Notes under the pieces: model-generated
Seen by the model: only the letters and a program-made list of their open reading frames with translations
Databases searched by the model: none
Told to the model about the DNA's origin: nothing
In this document: positions 31,670 through 42,935 of the stretch, one piece after another
Layout: every line of letters begins with the position of its first letter
Position numbering within the stretch: position 1 is the stretch's first letter
Made by a program: the position numbers and the translations under genes
Assembly: GCA_963920635.1 (NCBI GenBank)
Contig: OY987302.1
Span: 35,687,278 to 35,751,277 of the forward strand
Direction: 5' to 3'
Origin: Pseudeuparius sepicola
Taxonomy: Eukaryota; Arthropoda; Insecta; Coleoptera; Anthribidae
DNA length: 64,000 nucleotides

Positions 31670-34600
31670 CTAGGTGACATTGATGTTCTTGGACGATCCT
31701 GCATTCCCCATGAATTTCCTGACGGTTCGGGCTGTCGCAAGTAGTACCGCTTTCTGCATGGACCTGTAAAGACTATCAGTTAGATTCAGCTCCTTGATGT
31801 TTCTCAGCAAACTTTTTGGTATAACACCAGTTGTTGACATGATGATTGGAATCGTCTGGACGTTCTCCATTTCCCATTGCCTTCTAATTCGTTCTTCTAA
31901 GTCTCTGTACTTCGCGATCTTCTCGACTTGCTTCACACGCAGGTTGTTGTTGTTCGGGATGGCCACATCAATCAGAGTTGTCTTCCTAGAAATTTTATCA
32001 ACTATTATAAGGTCCGGTCTGTTATGGGCAACTCGTTGATCAGTCAGAACTGTACGATCCCAGTACATCTTGTAGTTGCTGTTCTCAAGAACAGGCTCAG
32101 GTGTGTAGTTGTAATATGGGACCCTTTCTGTCTGCACAAGCAGCAGCTTTTCCGCCAGTTCCCGGTGCAAGATCTTGGCAACCGAATCGTGTCGTTCCTT
32201 ATATTCCGTTGATGCGAACATCTGACATCCTCCTGTTATGTGCTGGATTGTTTCTGAAGTTGGGCACCCGTATCTGCATCTGTCATCCACTACCGATGCA
32301 TCTCCTACAATGAATTTTAGGTAGTTGCGAGTTGGTATAACCTGATCTTGTATGGCCAGTAGGAAGCCTTCCGTCTCGGGGAACATTCGTCCCGAGGTCA
32401 GCCAATAGTTCGACGCTAACTTGTCGACATGTTCCTGGTTAACCTCATTAGGATGTCTCCCGTGCAGCGGCTTCCCCAACCACCTCTGTAGTTTATCATT
32501 GTCGGTTCGGTGGTGATTTTGACGCTCGTGTTCCGTCAGACGTAGCGGTGTTGAGACGTCTGCTCCGCATATAGCCCTATGTAGTGTGGAGCTGTTGGCC
32601 TGCCTGTAGAAATAATTACGCAGATTTAATATTTGTTGGTCCAATTGCTTGCTGAGATCTGCCAATCCTCTTCCTCCTAGTTGACGTGGCAGAGTTGTTC
32701 TTTCTACGGCGCTACGGGGATGATGTTTATGAGCTTTTGTCAGTAGTGTCCTAACTTTTCGTTGCAGGTTGTTGATGTCCGTGTTGGTCCAATTCACTAT
32801 TCCGAACGAATAGCTGAGTACAGAGCACGCATACGTGTTCAGGGCCTTAAACAAATTCCTGCTGTTAAGATCAGTTCGCACTACTTGTCTTACTCTCTTG
32901 ATGAATTCATTCGTTAAATCAGTCTTCATTGTTCGATGGTCTATCCTTTGAGCTTGTTTCATCCCGAGATACTTGTATGTATCTCCCATACTCATTGCTT
33001 CGATCTCCTGGCCGTCCTGCATCTCGTGTGCGCTTTGTTCGAGCTTTCCCCGGATGATATTAAGGGTGCGGCACTTGTCCAGTCCAAACAGCATTCCGAT
33101 GTCCCTGGAGAACTCCTCTACAATTTTAAGCATTTGCGTTAGTTGGTTTTTGGTTGCGGCCATCAGTTTTAAATCATCCATATATAATAGGTGATTCAAC
33201 TTGATTGCCTCTGCGTTGTTGCTTTTGATAGCGAAGCCATATTTTGTAGAGTTCAACCGATGTGATAGAGGGTTCATCGCCATGCAGAACCACAGTGGAC
33301 TGAGTGAATCTCCTTGGAAAATCCCTCTTCGGATGTTGATTGTGTCGGTCTCGATGTTACTGTTTGCGGTTCTGAGTTGTATCTTAGTGCGCCAGGTTGT
33401 CATAACATGTTCTAAAAAGGAAACTGTATGATGATCTATTTTATACAGCTTTAAGATACCTGTGAGCCAGTCGTGAGGTACGGAATCAAATGCTTTTTTG
33501 TAGTCCACATAAGCCATGTGGAGGTTTCGTTGCTTGGAATGAGCCTGGTTGCAGATGACAGAGTCTATGATGAGTTGCTCTTTGCATCCCATTGCGCCCT
33601 TCGAGCAGCCCTTCTGCTGCATTGCAATGATGTTGTTCCGCTCGCAGTGAGCATATATTCGCTGCGTAAGGCAAGATGTGATTATCTTGTAAAGCGTAGG
33701 CAAGCAGGTTATTGGGCGGTACTTGGCAGGGTTATCCGTATTCCGCTGGTCTTTTGGTAACAGGTAAGTTGCACCCTGTGTAAGAAACAATGGCATTTTC
33801 AGAGGATCGAGCAAGACTTCATTAATTAAGGTAGTTATTTGTTCATGCGTGCACCACAACTTCTTAATCCAATAATTTTGGAGATGATCTGGACCTGGTG
33901 CCTTCCAGTTGTGGGAATTCTTGATGACATCGGAGACCTCAGCGGTTGTGAATTGCTCGTGTTGCATCTGGCTATAGTTCCGGCCCATCTCGCGTTCTTC
34001 GCTGATCCAGCTTGCACTGACATTGTATGGACCTGGTGTGGCAAGTTGATTTCTCCAGAAACCGTCGACCTGTTCTCTGCTAGGGTAACTCGCATTTGTG
34101 GCATCGGCGCTAGAATTAAAAGCACGGTAGAAACCCTTTTCTGATCGTTCAAAGAGTTTATTGTCTCGTTTCCTGTTGTTACTAGCCTTGTATCTCCTCA
34201 GACGCCCTGCGAAAACAGAAAGTTTTTGTTTTAATGTGTCAAGACATTGTTGAGCAGTGATGTTCGCGGGGTCATGCCGAGAATGCATTTGGGTGCGGCT
34301 CATTACTGCCTGCACCGCCCTCTGGATCCTTCTAGTTCTAACTCCTCTGATATATTCCGTCACTTGTCCTATGTCTTTACGGAGACTCTCGATCTTCCGG
34401 TTTAGTCGCATTTCCCATTGAGCCATTCGTGGTTCTGGTCTTGCACGATTCAACTCTTGGGCCGTTCGGATCTTGGCACCCATTACAGTGATGACTGCCG
34501 TTGCGGCACAGTAGATTAACATGTGCATACGTTCTAATGTTGGTGTCACTGAAACATAGCTTGGTAAAATTCTTGTGTTCATAAGATCGAGCACGATCGC

Positions 34601-35335
34601 AAGTTTCCTGGAAGAATTTAATCTTGGTAGCGGTGGCCTGCTAAGTGGGTCTGTGCCTTCGTATCGCAATACTGCCTGTCTCATATGTGTGTCCAAGCCT
34701 TCAAAATGTTCTTCGTTAACCCGTTCCAGACTCTCGGTTGTTGGTTCTACCGTTTCGGCTTCTAGTTGTTGTCCAGGCTCTTGAAGTTCCCCATTGTTGT
34801 TGTTGTCATCTATGTCTATGTGTTCGCCGTGGATCTCTAGCTCAACTTCCCGTTTGATAGCGTTAAGTCGCGTTTCTGGAATTCGGTTATTTCTTAGAAT
34901 AGTTCGATACTGATCTGACACTCTTTGTTCAGACACTTGCATGTGTGGAAACTCCCTGCAGAACTCGGCATGCAGTTGTTGTCGGTAGCCGATAATCTCT
35001 TGTCCTAAGTTTGTCACCCTGTAGAAAATACGCATAATCGATTCATTCATGGACACAGTCCATTTCATGCGTCGTCGTTGTAATCCCGCCTCTGTGAACG
35101 CTGGCTGAAGTTCCCGCGCAGCACCTTCGGTGGGTGGAACCCTAGTTCTCGTTTGGCTCCCATGTTGTAGATGTTCGTGTTGTTGTTGGGCTGTAGCTGT
35201 TTGTGCAACAGGGGCCCGCCTCATCAGCGCCCTGTCACCGACGTCCCGCTCGCTGTCATGCCCAGCGCCGGCTCCAGACATGCCCTGGCGATCCCCAGGC
35301 AGCGGCCCTATGACAATCATCCTATCATTCTCCAT
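31670..35335 (-). CDS. R4/Dong-like retrotransposon polyprotein, 1221 aa (unit 15)
   Basis: Identical in translation to 17830-21495: Myb-like region, RT with YMDD at 718-721, CCHC at 1020-1037, PD-(D/E)XK-type endonuclease at about 1107-1143. No stop or frameshift, so it could be functional. Confidence 0.9.
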   Translation of the reverse strand: MENDRMIVIGPLPGDRQGMSGAGAGHDSERDVGDRALMRRAPVAQTATAQQQHEHLQHGSQTRTRVPPTEGAARELQPAFTEAGLQRRRMKWTVSMNESIMRIFYRVTNLGQEIIGYRQQLHAEFCREFPHMQVSEQRVSDQYRTILRNNRIPETRLNAIKREVELEIHGEHIDIDDNNNNGELQEPGQQLEAETVEPTTESLERVNEEHFEGLDTHMRQAVLRYEGTDPLSRPPLPRLNSSRKLAIVLDLMNTRILPSYVSVTPTLERMHMLIYCAATAVITVMGAKIRTAQELNRARPEPRMAQWEMRLNRKIESLRKDIGQVTEYIRGVRTRRIQRAVQAVMSRTQMHSRHDPANITAQQCLDTLKQKLSVFAGRLRRYKASNNRKRDNKLFERSEKGFYRAFNSSADATNASYPSREQVDGFWRNQLATPGPYNVSASWISEEREMGRNYSQMQHEQFTTAEVSDVIKNSHNWKAPGPDHLQNYWIKKLWCTHEQITTLINEVLLDPLKMPLFLTQGATYLLPKDQRNTDNPAKYRPITCLPTLYKIITSCLTQRIYAHCERNNIIAMQQKGCSKGAMGCKEQLIIDSVICNQAHSKQRNLHMAYVDYKKAFDSVPHDWLTGILKLYKIDHHTVSFLEHVMTTWRTKIQLRTANSNIETDTINIRRGIFQGDSLSPLWFCMAMNPLSHRLNSTKYGFAIKSNNAEAIKLNHLLYMDDLKLMAATKNQLTQMLKIVEEFSRDIGMLFGLDKCRTLNIIRGKLEQSAHEMQDGQEIEAMSMGDTYKYLGMKQAQRIDHRTMKTDLTNEFIKRVRQVVRTDLNSRNLFKALNTYACSVLSYSFGIVNWTNTDINNLQRKVRTLLTKAHKHHPRSAVERTTLPRQLGGRGLADLSKQLDQQILNLRNYFYRQANSSTLHRAICGADVSTPLRLTEHERQNHHRTDNDKLQRWLGKPLHGRHPNEVNQEHVDKLASNYWLTSGRMFPETEGFLLAIQDQVIPTRNYLKFIVGDASVVDDRCRYGCPTSETIQHITGGCQMFASTEYKERHDSVAKILHRELAEKLLLVQTERVPYYNYTPEPVLENSNYKMYWDRTVLTDQRVAHNRPDLIIVDKISRKTTLIDVAIPNNNNLRVKQVEKIAKYRDLEERIRRQWEMENVQTIPIIMSTTGVIPKSLLRNIKELNLTDSLYRSMQKAVLLATARTVRKFMGNAGSSKNINVT

Positions 35336-35440
35336 TCCATAGTTTTCTCCCGTAACGTGGGAGTGACGGCCCTCGGTCGCCTTTTATGACTCGCGGAGCC
35401 ACGATAGGAGTATTCTAACCCGCTACCCATACGGGTCAAC

Positions 35441-35845
35441 TAGGATAACGCGGGATCGTTACTCCCGAGGATCTGCCCCTGTCACCGGCCAAACCCCTCC
35501 TTGCGTTAACTGGGAAACACGGGATCGTTACACCCGAGGATCTGCCCCTCTCACAGGCTAGACCCATCCCTGTGTAACTGGGAGTCGCGGGATTGTCACC
35601 CCCGAGGATCAGCCCCCGTCACCGGCTAGACCCCTCCCTGCGCAACTGGATATCGCGGGATTGTCACACCCGTAGGTCTGCCCCTGTCACAGGCCAAGCC
35701 TCTCCATGCGTAACTGGGAATCGCGGGATCGTTACACCCGTGAATCTGCCCCTCTCACAGGCCAGACTCATCCCTGCGTAACTGGGGAGCGCGGGATTGT
35801 CACACCCGTGGATCTGCCTCTCTCACAAGTCAGATCCCCCTGCGT
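35441..35845 (-). repeat. 5' UTR 68-base tandem repeats, unit 15
   Basis: Six monomers, the same set in the same order as in unit 7. Confidence 0.85.
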
Positions 35846-35870
35846 ATTTATTATTATTATTATTATTATT

Positions 35871-36341
35871 ATCTCGACTTAGCCAAAAGGCATTCGCACT
35901 CCCTCTACGGGGAACATTCACTCAGATCCCGAGTATCCCGGATACCAAAAGGATCTGGCTCGGACGAGACCCTTGCCATGTTATCGGGCCTTAGGTGACA
36001 TTGATGTTGTTGGATGATCCTACACTCCCCATGAATTTCCTGACGGTTCGGGCTGTCGCAAGTAGTACCGCTTTCTGCATGGACCTGTAAAGACTATCAG
36101 TTAGGCCCAGCTCCTTGATGTTTCTCAGCAAACTTTTTGGTATAACACCAGTTGTTGACAAGATGATTGGAATCGTCTGGACGTTCTCCATTTCCCATTG
36201 CCTTCTAATTCGTTCTTCTAAATCTCTGTACTTCGCGATCTTCTCGACTTGCTTCACACGCAGGTTGTTGTTGTTCGGGATGGCCACATCAATCAGAGTT
36301 GTCTGCCTAGAAATTTTATCAACTATTATAAGGTCCGGTCT
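35871..36341 (-). mobile_element. Unit 16: duplicate of unit 8
   Basis: Same 3' fragment as unit 8; the neighbouring TTA tract is nine bases longer, which shifts the offset from 13,840 to 13,849. Frame 35991-36419 is the poly-Asn fusion. Confidence 0.8.
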
Positions 36342-36488
36342 GTTATTATTATTATTATTATTATTATTATCTCGACTTAGCCAAAAGGCATTCGCACTCC
36401 CTCTACGGGGAACATTCACTCAGATCCCGGGCATCCCGGATACCAAAAGGATCTGGCTCGGACGAGACCCTTGCCATGTAATCGGGCC

Positions 36489-39400
36489 TTAGGTGACATT
36501 GATGTTGTTGGACGATCCTGCATTCCCCATGAATTTCCTGACGGTTCGGGCTGTCGCAAGTAGTACCGCTTTCTGCATGGACCTGTAAAGACTATCAGTT
36601 AGATTCAGCTCCTTGATGTTTCTCAGCAAACTTTTTGGTATAACACCAGTTGTTGACATGATGATTGGAATCGTCTGGACGTTCTCCATTTCCCATTGCC
36701 TTCTAATTCGTTCTTCTAAGTCTCTGTACTTCGCGATCTTCTCGACTTGCTTCACACGCAGGTTGTTGTTGTTCGGGATGGCCACATCAATCAGAGTTGT
36801 CTTCCTAGAAATTTTATCAACTATTATAAGGTCCGGTCTGTTATGGGCAACTCGTTGATCAGTCAGAACTGTACGATCCCAGTACATCTTGTAGTTTCTG
36901 TTCTCAAGAACAGGCTCAGGTGTGTAGTTGTAATATGGGACCCTCTCTGTCTGCACAAGCAGCAGCTTTTCCGCCAGTTCCTGGTGCAAGATCTTGGCAA
37001 CCGAATCGTGTCGTTCCTTATATTCCGTTGATGCAAACATCTGACATCCTCCTGTTATGTGCTGGATTGTTTCTGAAGTTGGGCACCCGTATCTGCATCT
37101 GTCATCCACTACCGATGCATCTCCTACAATGAATTTTAGGTAGTTGCGAGTTGGTATAACCTGATCTTGTATGGCCAGTAAGAAGCCTTCTGTCTCTGGG
37201 AACATCCGTCCCGAGGTCAGCCAATAGTACGACGCTAACTTGTCGACATGTTCCTGGTTAACCTCATTAGGATGCCTCCCGTGCAGCGGCTTCTCTAACC
37301 ACCTCTGTAGTTTATCGTTGTCAGTTCGGTGGTGATTGTGATGCTCGTGTTCCGTCAGACGTAGCGGTGTTGAGACGTCTGCTCCGCATATAGCTTTATG
37401 TAGTGTGGAGCTGTTGGCCTGTCTGTGGAAATAATTACGCAGATTTAGTATTTGTTGGTCCAATTGCTTGCTGAGGTCTGCCAATCCTCTTCCTCCTTGT
37501 TGACGTGGCAGGGTTGTTCTTTCTACGGCGCTACGGGGATGATGTTTATGAGCTTTTGTCAGTAGTGTCCTAACTTTTCGTTGCAAGTTGTTGATGTCCG
37601 TGTTGGTCCAATTCACTATTCCGAAGGAATAGCTTAGTACAGAGCACGCATACGTGTTTAGGGCCTTAAACAAATTCCTGCTGTTAAGATCAGTTCGCAC
37701 TACTTGTCTTACTCTCTTGATGAATTCATTAGTTAAATCGGTCTTCATTGTTCGATGATCTATCCTTTGAGCTTGCTTCATCCCGAGGTACTTGTATGTA
37801 TCTCCCACGCTCATTGCTTCGATCTCCTGTCCGTCCTGCATCTCGTGTGCGCCTTGTTCGAGCTTTCCCCGGACGATATTAAGGGTGCGGCACTTGTCCA
37901 GTCCAAACTGCATTCCGATGTCCCTGGAGAACTCCTCTACAATTTTAAGCATTTGCGTTAGTTGGTTCTTGGTTGCGGCCATCAGTTTTAAATCATCCAT
38001 ATATAACAGGTGATTCAACCTGAACGCTTCTGATCTGTTGCTTTTGATAGCGAAGCCATATTTCGTAGAGTTCAACCGGTGTGATAGAGGGTTCATCGCC
38101 ATGCAGAACCACAGTGGACTGAGTGAATCTCCTTGGAAAATCCCTCTTCGGATGTTGATTGTGTCGGTCTCGATGTTACTGCTTGCGGTTCTGAGTTGTA
38201 TCTTAGTGCGCCAGGTTGTCATAACGTGTTCTAAAAAGGAAACTGTATGATGATCTATTTTGTACAGCTTTAAGATACCTGTGAGCCAGTCGTGAGGTAC
38301 GGAATCAAATGCTTTTTTGTAGTCCACATAAGCCATGTAGAGGTTTCGTTGCCTGGAATGAGCCTGGTTGCAGATGACAGAGTCTATGATGAGTTGCTCT
38401 TTGCATCCCATTGCGCCCTTCGCGCAGCCCTTCTGCTGCATTGCCATGATGTTGTTCCGCTCACAGTGAGCATATATTCGCTGCGTAAGGCAAGATGTGA
38501 TTATCTTGTACAGCGTAGGCAAGCAGGTTATTGGGCGGTACTTGGCAGGGTTATCCGTATTCCGCTGGTCTTTTGGTAACAAGTAGGTTGCACCCTGTGT
38601 AAGAAACAATGGCATTTTCAGAGGATCGAGCAAGACTTCATTAATTAAGGCAGTTATTTGTTCATGCGTGCACCACAACTTCTTAATCCAGTAATTTTGG
38701 AGATGATCTGGACCTGGTGCCTTCCAGTTGTGGGAATTCTTTATGACATTGGAGACCTCATCGGTTGTGAATTGCTCGTGTTGCATCTGGCTATAGTTCC
38801 GGCCCATCTCGCGTTCTTCACTGATCCAGCTTGCACTGACATTGTATGGACCTGGTGTGGCAAGTTGATTTCTCCAGAAACCGTCGACCTGTTCTCTGGT
38901 AGGGTAAGTCGCATTTGTGGCATCGCCGCTAGAATTCAAAGTACGGTAGAAAACTTTTTCTGATCGTTCAAAAAGTTTGTTGTCTCGTTTCCTGTTGTTA
39001 CTAGCCTTGTATCTCCTCAGACGCCCTGCGAAAACAGAAAGTTTTTGTTTTAATGTATCAAGACATTGTTGAGCAGTGATGTTCGCGGGGTCACGCTGAG
39101 AATGCATTTGGGTGCGGCTCATTATTGCCTGCACCGCCCTCTGGATCTTTCTAGTTCTAACTCCTCTGATATATTCCGTTACTTGTCCTATGTCTTTACG
39201 GAGACTCTCGATCTTCCGGTTTAGTCGCACCTCCCATTGAGCCATTCGTGGTTCTGGTCTTGCACGATTTAACTCTTGAGCCGTCCGGATCTTGGCTCCC
39301 ATTGCAGTGATGATGGCCGTTGCGGCACAGTAGATTAACATGTGCATATGTTCCAATGTTGGTGTTACTGAAACATAGTTGGGTAAAATTCTGGTGTTCA

Positions 39401-40208
39401 TAATATCGAGCATGATTGCAAGTTTCCTGGAAGAGTTCAATCTTGGTAGCGGTGGTCTGCTCAGTGGGTCTGTGCCTTCGTATCGCAATACCGCCCTTTT
39501 CAGCTGTGTGTCTAGGTTTTCAAAGTGTTCTCCGTTAACTGATTCCCGATTCTCAGTTGTTCGTCCCGTCGTCTCGGCGTTTTGTTGTGGTCCAGGCACT
39601 TGAATTTCCCGATTCTCAGTTGTTCGCTCTGCCGTTCCGGCTTCTTGTTGTGGTCCAGGCAGTTGAATTTCCCCATTGTTGTTGTCTATGTCTATGTGTT
39701 CGCCATGGATCTCTAGCTCAACTTCCCGTTTTATAGCGTTGAGTCGCGTTTCTGGAATTCGGTTATTTCTTAGAATAGTTCGATACTGATCTGACACTCT
39801 TTGTTCAGACACTTGCATGTGTGGAAACTCCCTGCAGAACTCGGCATGCAGTTGTTGTCGGTAGCCGATCATCTCTTGTCCTAAGTTTGTCACCCTGTAA
39901 AAAATACGCATTATCGATTCATTCATGGACCCAGTCCATTTCATGCGTCGTCGTTGTAATCCCGCCTGAGTGAACGCTGGCTGAAGTTCCCGCGCAGCAC
40001 CTTCGGTGGGTGGAACCCTAGTTCTCGTTTGGCTCCCATGTTGTAGATGTTCGTGTTGTTGGGCTGTAGCTGTTTGTGCAACAGGGGCCCGCCTCATCAG
40101 CGCCCTGTCACCGACGTCCCGCTCGCTGTCATGCCCAGCGCCGGCTCCAGACATGCCCTGGCGATCCCCAGGCAGCGGCCCTATGACAATACTCCTATTA
40201 ATCTCCAT
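36489..40208 (-). CDS. R4/Dong-like retrotransposon polyprotein, 1239 aa (unit 17)
   Basis: Intact. Same domain order as the 1221-residue version; the extra length comes from two copies of a 25-residue Gln/Glu/Thr-rich repeat between the Myb-like region and the RT (GEIQLPGPQQEAGTAERTT and a second copy). RT motifs including GIFQGDSLSP and YMDD, the CCHC motif, and the endonuclease residues PD, D and K-Y are all kept. The ATG at 40208 is followed by EINRSIVIGPLPGDRQG. This is the best candidate for an active protein of subfamily A. Confidence 0.92.
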   Translation of the reverse strand: MEINRSIVIGPLPGDRQGMSGAGAGHDSERDVGDRALMRRAPVAQTATAQQHEHLQHGSQTRTRVPPTEGAARELQPAFTQAGLQRRRMKWTGSMNESIMRIFYRVTNLGQEMIGYRQQLHAEFCREFPHMQVSEQRVSDQYRTILRNNRIPETRLNAIKREVELEIHGEHIDIDNNNGEIQLPGPQQEAGTAERTTENREIQVPGPQQNAETTGRTTENRESVNGEHFENLDTQLKRAVLRYEGTDPLSRPPLPRLNSSRKLAIMLDIMNTRILPNYVSVTPTLEHMHMLIYCAATAIITAMGAKIRTAQELNRARPEPRMAQWEVRLNRKIESLRKDIGQVTEYIRGVRTRKIQRAVQAIMSRTQMHSQRDPANITAQQCLDTLKQKLSVFAGRLRRYKASNNRKRDNKLFERSEKVFYRTLNSSGDATNATYPTREQVDGFWRNQLATPGPYNVSASWISEEREMGRNYSQMQHEQFTTDEVSNVIKNSHNWKAPGPDHLQNYWIKKLWCTHEQITALINEVLLDPLKMPLFLTQGATYLLPKDQRNTDNPAKYRPITCLPTLYKIITSCLTQRIYAHCERNNIMAMQQKGCAKGAMGCKEQLIIDSVICNQAHSRQRNLYMAYVDYKKAFDSVPHDWLTGILKLYKIDHHTVSFLEHVMTTWRTKIQLRTASSNIETDTINIRRGIFQGDSLSPLWFCMAMNPLSHRLNSTKYGFAIKSNRSEAFRLNHLLYMDDLKLMAATKNQLTQMLKIVEEFSRDIGMQFGLDKCRTLNIVRGKLEQGAHEMQDGQEIEAMSVGDTYKYLGMKQAQRIDHRTMKTDLTNEFIKRVRQVVRTDLNSRNLFKALNTYACSVLSYSFGIVNWTNTDINNLQRKVRTLLTKAHKHHPRSAVERTTLPRQQGGRGLADLSKQLDQQILNLRNYFHRQANSSTLHKAICGADVSTPLRLTEHEHHNHHRTDNDKLQRWLEKPLHGRHPNEVNQEHVDKLASYYWLTSGRMFPETEGFLLAIQDQVIPTRNYLKFIVGDASVVDDRCRYGCPTSETIQHITGGCQMFASTEYKERHDSVAKILHQELAEKLLLVQTERVPYYNYTPEPVLENRNYKMYWDRTVLTDQRVAHNRPDLIIVDKISRKTTLIDVAIPNNNNLRVKQVEKIAKYRDLEERIRRQWEMENVQTIPIIMSTTGVIPKSLLRNIKELNLTDSLYRSMQKAVLLATARTVRKFMGNAGSSNNINVT

Positions 40209-40313
40209 TCCATGGGTTTCTCCCGTAACGTGGGAGTGACGGCCCTCGGTCGCCTTTTACGACTCGCGGAGCCACGATAGGAGTATTCTAACCCGCTACC
40301 CATACGGGTCAAC

Positions 40314-40717
40314 TAGGATAACGCGGGATCGTTACTCCCGAGGATCTGCCCCTGTCACCGGCCAAACCCCTCCTTGCGTTAACTGGGAAACACGGGATCG
40401 TTACACCCGAGGATCTGACCCTCTCACAGGCTAGACCCATCCCTGTGTAACTGGGAGTCGCGGGATTGTCACACCCGAGGATCAGCCTCCGTCACCGGCT
40501 AGACCCCTCCCTGCGTAACTGGATATCGCGGGATTGTCACACCCGTAGGTCTGCCCCTGACACAGGCCAAGCCTCTCCATGCGTAACTGGGAATCGCGGG
40601 ATCGTTACACCCGTGAATCTGCCCCTCTCACAGGCCAGACCCATCCCTGCGTAACTGGGGAGCGCGGGATTGTCACACCCGTGGATCTGCCTCTCTCACA
40701 AGTCAGATCCCCCTGCG

Positions 40718-40718
<1 letters not shown>
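40314..40718 (-). repeat. 5' UTR 68-base tandem repeats, unit 17
   Basis: Six monomers as in units 1, 7 and 15, with scattered substitutions. Confidence 0.85.

Positions 40719-40720
<2 letters not shown>

Positions 40721-40784
<64 letters not shown>
40721..40784. repeat. (TTA)n tract, about 21 units
   Basis: Separates full-length unit 17 (its 5' end) from unit 18 (its 3' TAA tail). Confidence 0.9.
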
Positions 40785-41775
40785 CTCGACTTAGCCAAAA
40801 GGCATTCGCACTCCCTCTACGGGGAACATTCACTCAGATCCCGGGTATCCCGGATACCAAAAGGATCTGGCTCGGACGAGACCCTTGCCATGTTATCGGG
40901 CCTTAGGTGACATTGATGTTGTTGGACGTTCCTGCACTCCCCATGAATTTCCTGACGGTTCGGGCTGTCGCAAGTAGTACCGCTTTCTGCATGGACCTGT
41001 AAAGACTATCAGTTAGACCCAGCTCCTTGATGTTTCTCGGCAAACTTTTTGGTATAACACCAGTTGTTGACATGATGATTGGAATCGTCTGGACGTTCTC
41101 CATTTCCCATTGCCTTCTAATTCGTTCTTCTAAATCTCTGTACTTCGCGATCTTCTCGACTTGCTTCACACGCAGGTTGTTGTTGTTCGGGATGGCCACA
41201 TCAATCAGAGTTGTATGCCTAGAAATTTTATCAACTATTATAAGGTCCGGTCTGTTATGGGCAACTCGTTGATCTGTCAGAACTGTACGATCCCAGTACA
41301 TCTTGTAGTTGCTGTTCTCAAGAACAGGCTCAGGTGTGTAGTTGTAATATGGGACCCTCTCTGTCTGCACAAGCAGCAGCTTTTCCGCCAGTTCCTGGTG
41401 CAAGATCTTGGCAACCGAATCGTGTCGTTCCTTATATTCCGTTGATGCGAACATCTGACATCCTCCTGTTATGTGCTGGATTGTTTCTGAAGTTGGGCAC
41501 CCGTATCTGCATCTGTCATCCACTACCGATGCATCTCCTACAATGAATTTTAGGTAGTTGCGAGTTGGTATAACCTGATCTTGTATGGCCAGTAGGAAGC
41601 CTTCCGTCTCGGGGAACATTCGTCCCGAGGTCAGCCAATAGTTCGACGCTAACTTGTCGACATGTTCCTGGTTAACCTCATTAGGATGCCTCCCGTGCAG
41701 CGGCTTCCCCAACCACTTCTGTAGTTTATCGTTGTCGGTTCGGTGGTGATTTTGACGCTCGTGTTCCGTCAGACG
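40784..41775 (-). mobile_element. Unit 18: 5'-truncated fragment
   Basis: Frame 40903-41712 (269 codons, CCHC and endonuclease) is intact, unlike in its partner unit 10. The 5' end meets a CGTATTATCCGTATTATCCG stretch before the plain TTA tract. Confidence 0.8.
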
Positions 41776-41809
41776 TATTATCCGTATTATCCGTATTATT
41801 ATTATTATT

Positions 41810-42896
41810 ATATCGACTTAGCCAAAAGGCATTCGCACTCCCTCTACGGGGAACATTCACTCAGATCCCGGGCATCCCGGATACCAAAAGGATCTGGCTC
41901 GGACGAGACCCTTGCCATGTTATCGGGCCCTAGGTGACATTGATGTTCTTGGACGATCCTGCATTCCCCATGAATTTCCTGACGGTTCGGGCTGTCGCAA
42001 GTAGTACCGCTTTCTGCATGGACCTGTAAAGACTATCAGTTAGATTCAGCTCCTTGATGTTTCTCAGCAAACTTTTTGGTATAACACCAGTTGTTGACAT
42101 GATGATTGGAATCGTCTGGACGTTCTCCATTTCCCATTGCCTTCTAATTCGTTCTTCTAAGTCTCTGTACTTCGCGATCTTCTCGACTTGCTTCACACGC
42201 AGGTTGTTGTTGTTCGGGATGGCCACATCAATCAGAGTTGTCTTCCTAGAAATTTTATCAACTATTATAAGGTCCGGTCTGTTATGGGCAACTCGTTGAT
42301 CAGTCAGAACTGTACGATCCCAGTACATCTTGTAGTTGCTGTTCTCAAGAACAGGCTCAGGTGTGTAGTTGTAATATGGGACCCTTTCTGTCTGCACAAG
42401 CAGCAGCTTTTCCGCCAGTTCCCGGTGCAAGATCTTGGCAACCGAATCGTGTCGCTCCTTATATTCCGTTGATGCGAACATCTGACATCCTCCTGTTATG
42501 TGCTGGATTGTTTCTGAAGTTGGGCACCCGTATCTGCATCTGTCATCCACTACCGATGCATCTCCTACAATGAATTTTAGGTAGTTGCGAGTTGGTATAA
42601 CCTGATCTTGTATGGCCAGTAGGAAGCCTTCCGTCTCGGGGAACATTCGTCCCGAGGTCAGCCAATAGTTCGACGCTAACTTGTCGACATGTTCCTGGTT
42701 AACCTCATTAGGATGTCTCCCGTGCAGCGGCTTCCCCAACCACCTCTGTAGTTTATCGTTGTCGGTTCGGTGGTGATTTTGACGCTCGTGTTCCGTCAGA
42801 CGTAGCGGTGTTGAGACGTCTGCTCCGCATATAGCCCTATGTAGTGTGGAGCTGTTGGCCTGCCTGTAGAAATAATTACGCAGATTTAATATTTGT

Positions 42897-42900
<4 letters not shown>
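41810..42900 (-). mobile_element. Unit 19: 5'-truncated fragment of the unit 7 type
   Basis: Shares unit 7's TATCGACTTAGCC end and SSKNINVT C-terminus (frame 41930-42739). No partner exists between units 10 and 11, so that copy was lost. Confidence 0.8.

Positions 42901-42934
<34 letters not shown>

Positions 42935-42935
<1 letters not shown>

Larger units (their letters stand above)
31551..35847 (-). mobile_element. Unit 15: full-length duplicate of unit 7
   Basis: Same length and same ORF as unit 7, at a 13,840-base offset. A copy made by segmental duplication and not by a separate retrotransposition, since its neighbours on both sides are duplicated too. Confidence 0.85.
36370..40720 (-). 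mobile_element. Unit 17: full-length element of the second subfamily
   Basis: Complete from (TTA)n at 36342-36369 to (TTA)n at 40721-40784. Differs from units 7 and 15 at many residues (HEHHNHHRT, ASYYWLTS, LENRNYK) and by the duplicated linker repeat. Unit 9 is its partly deleted partner. Confidence 0.9.

Noticed and set aside
40579..40906. Frames with runs of Ile, Leu or Tyr
   Set aside because: Translations of (TTA)n tracts in different frames.
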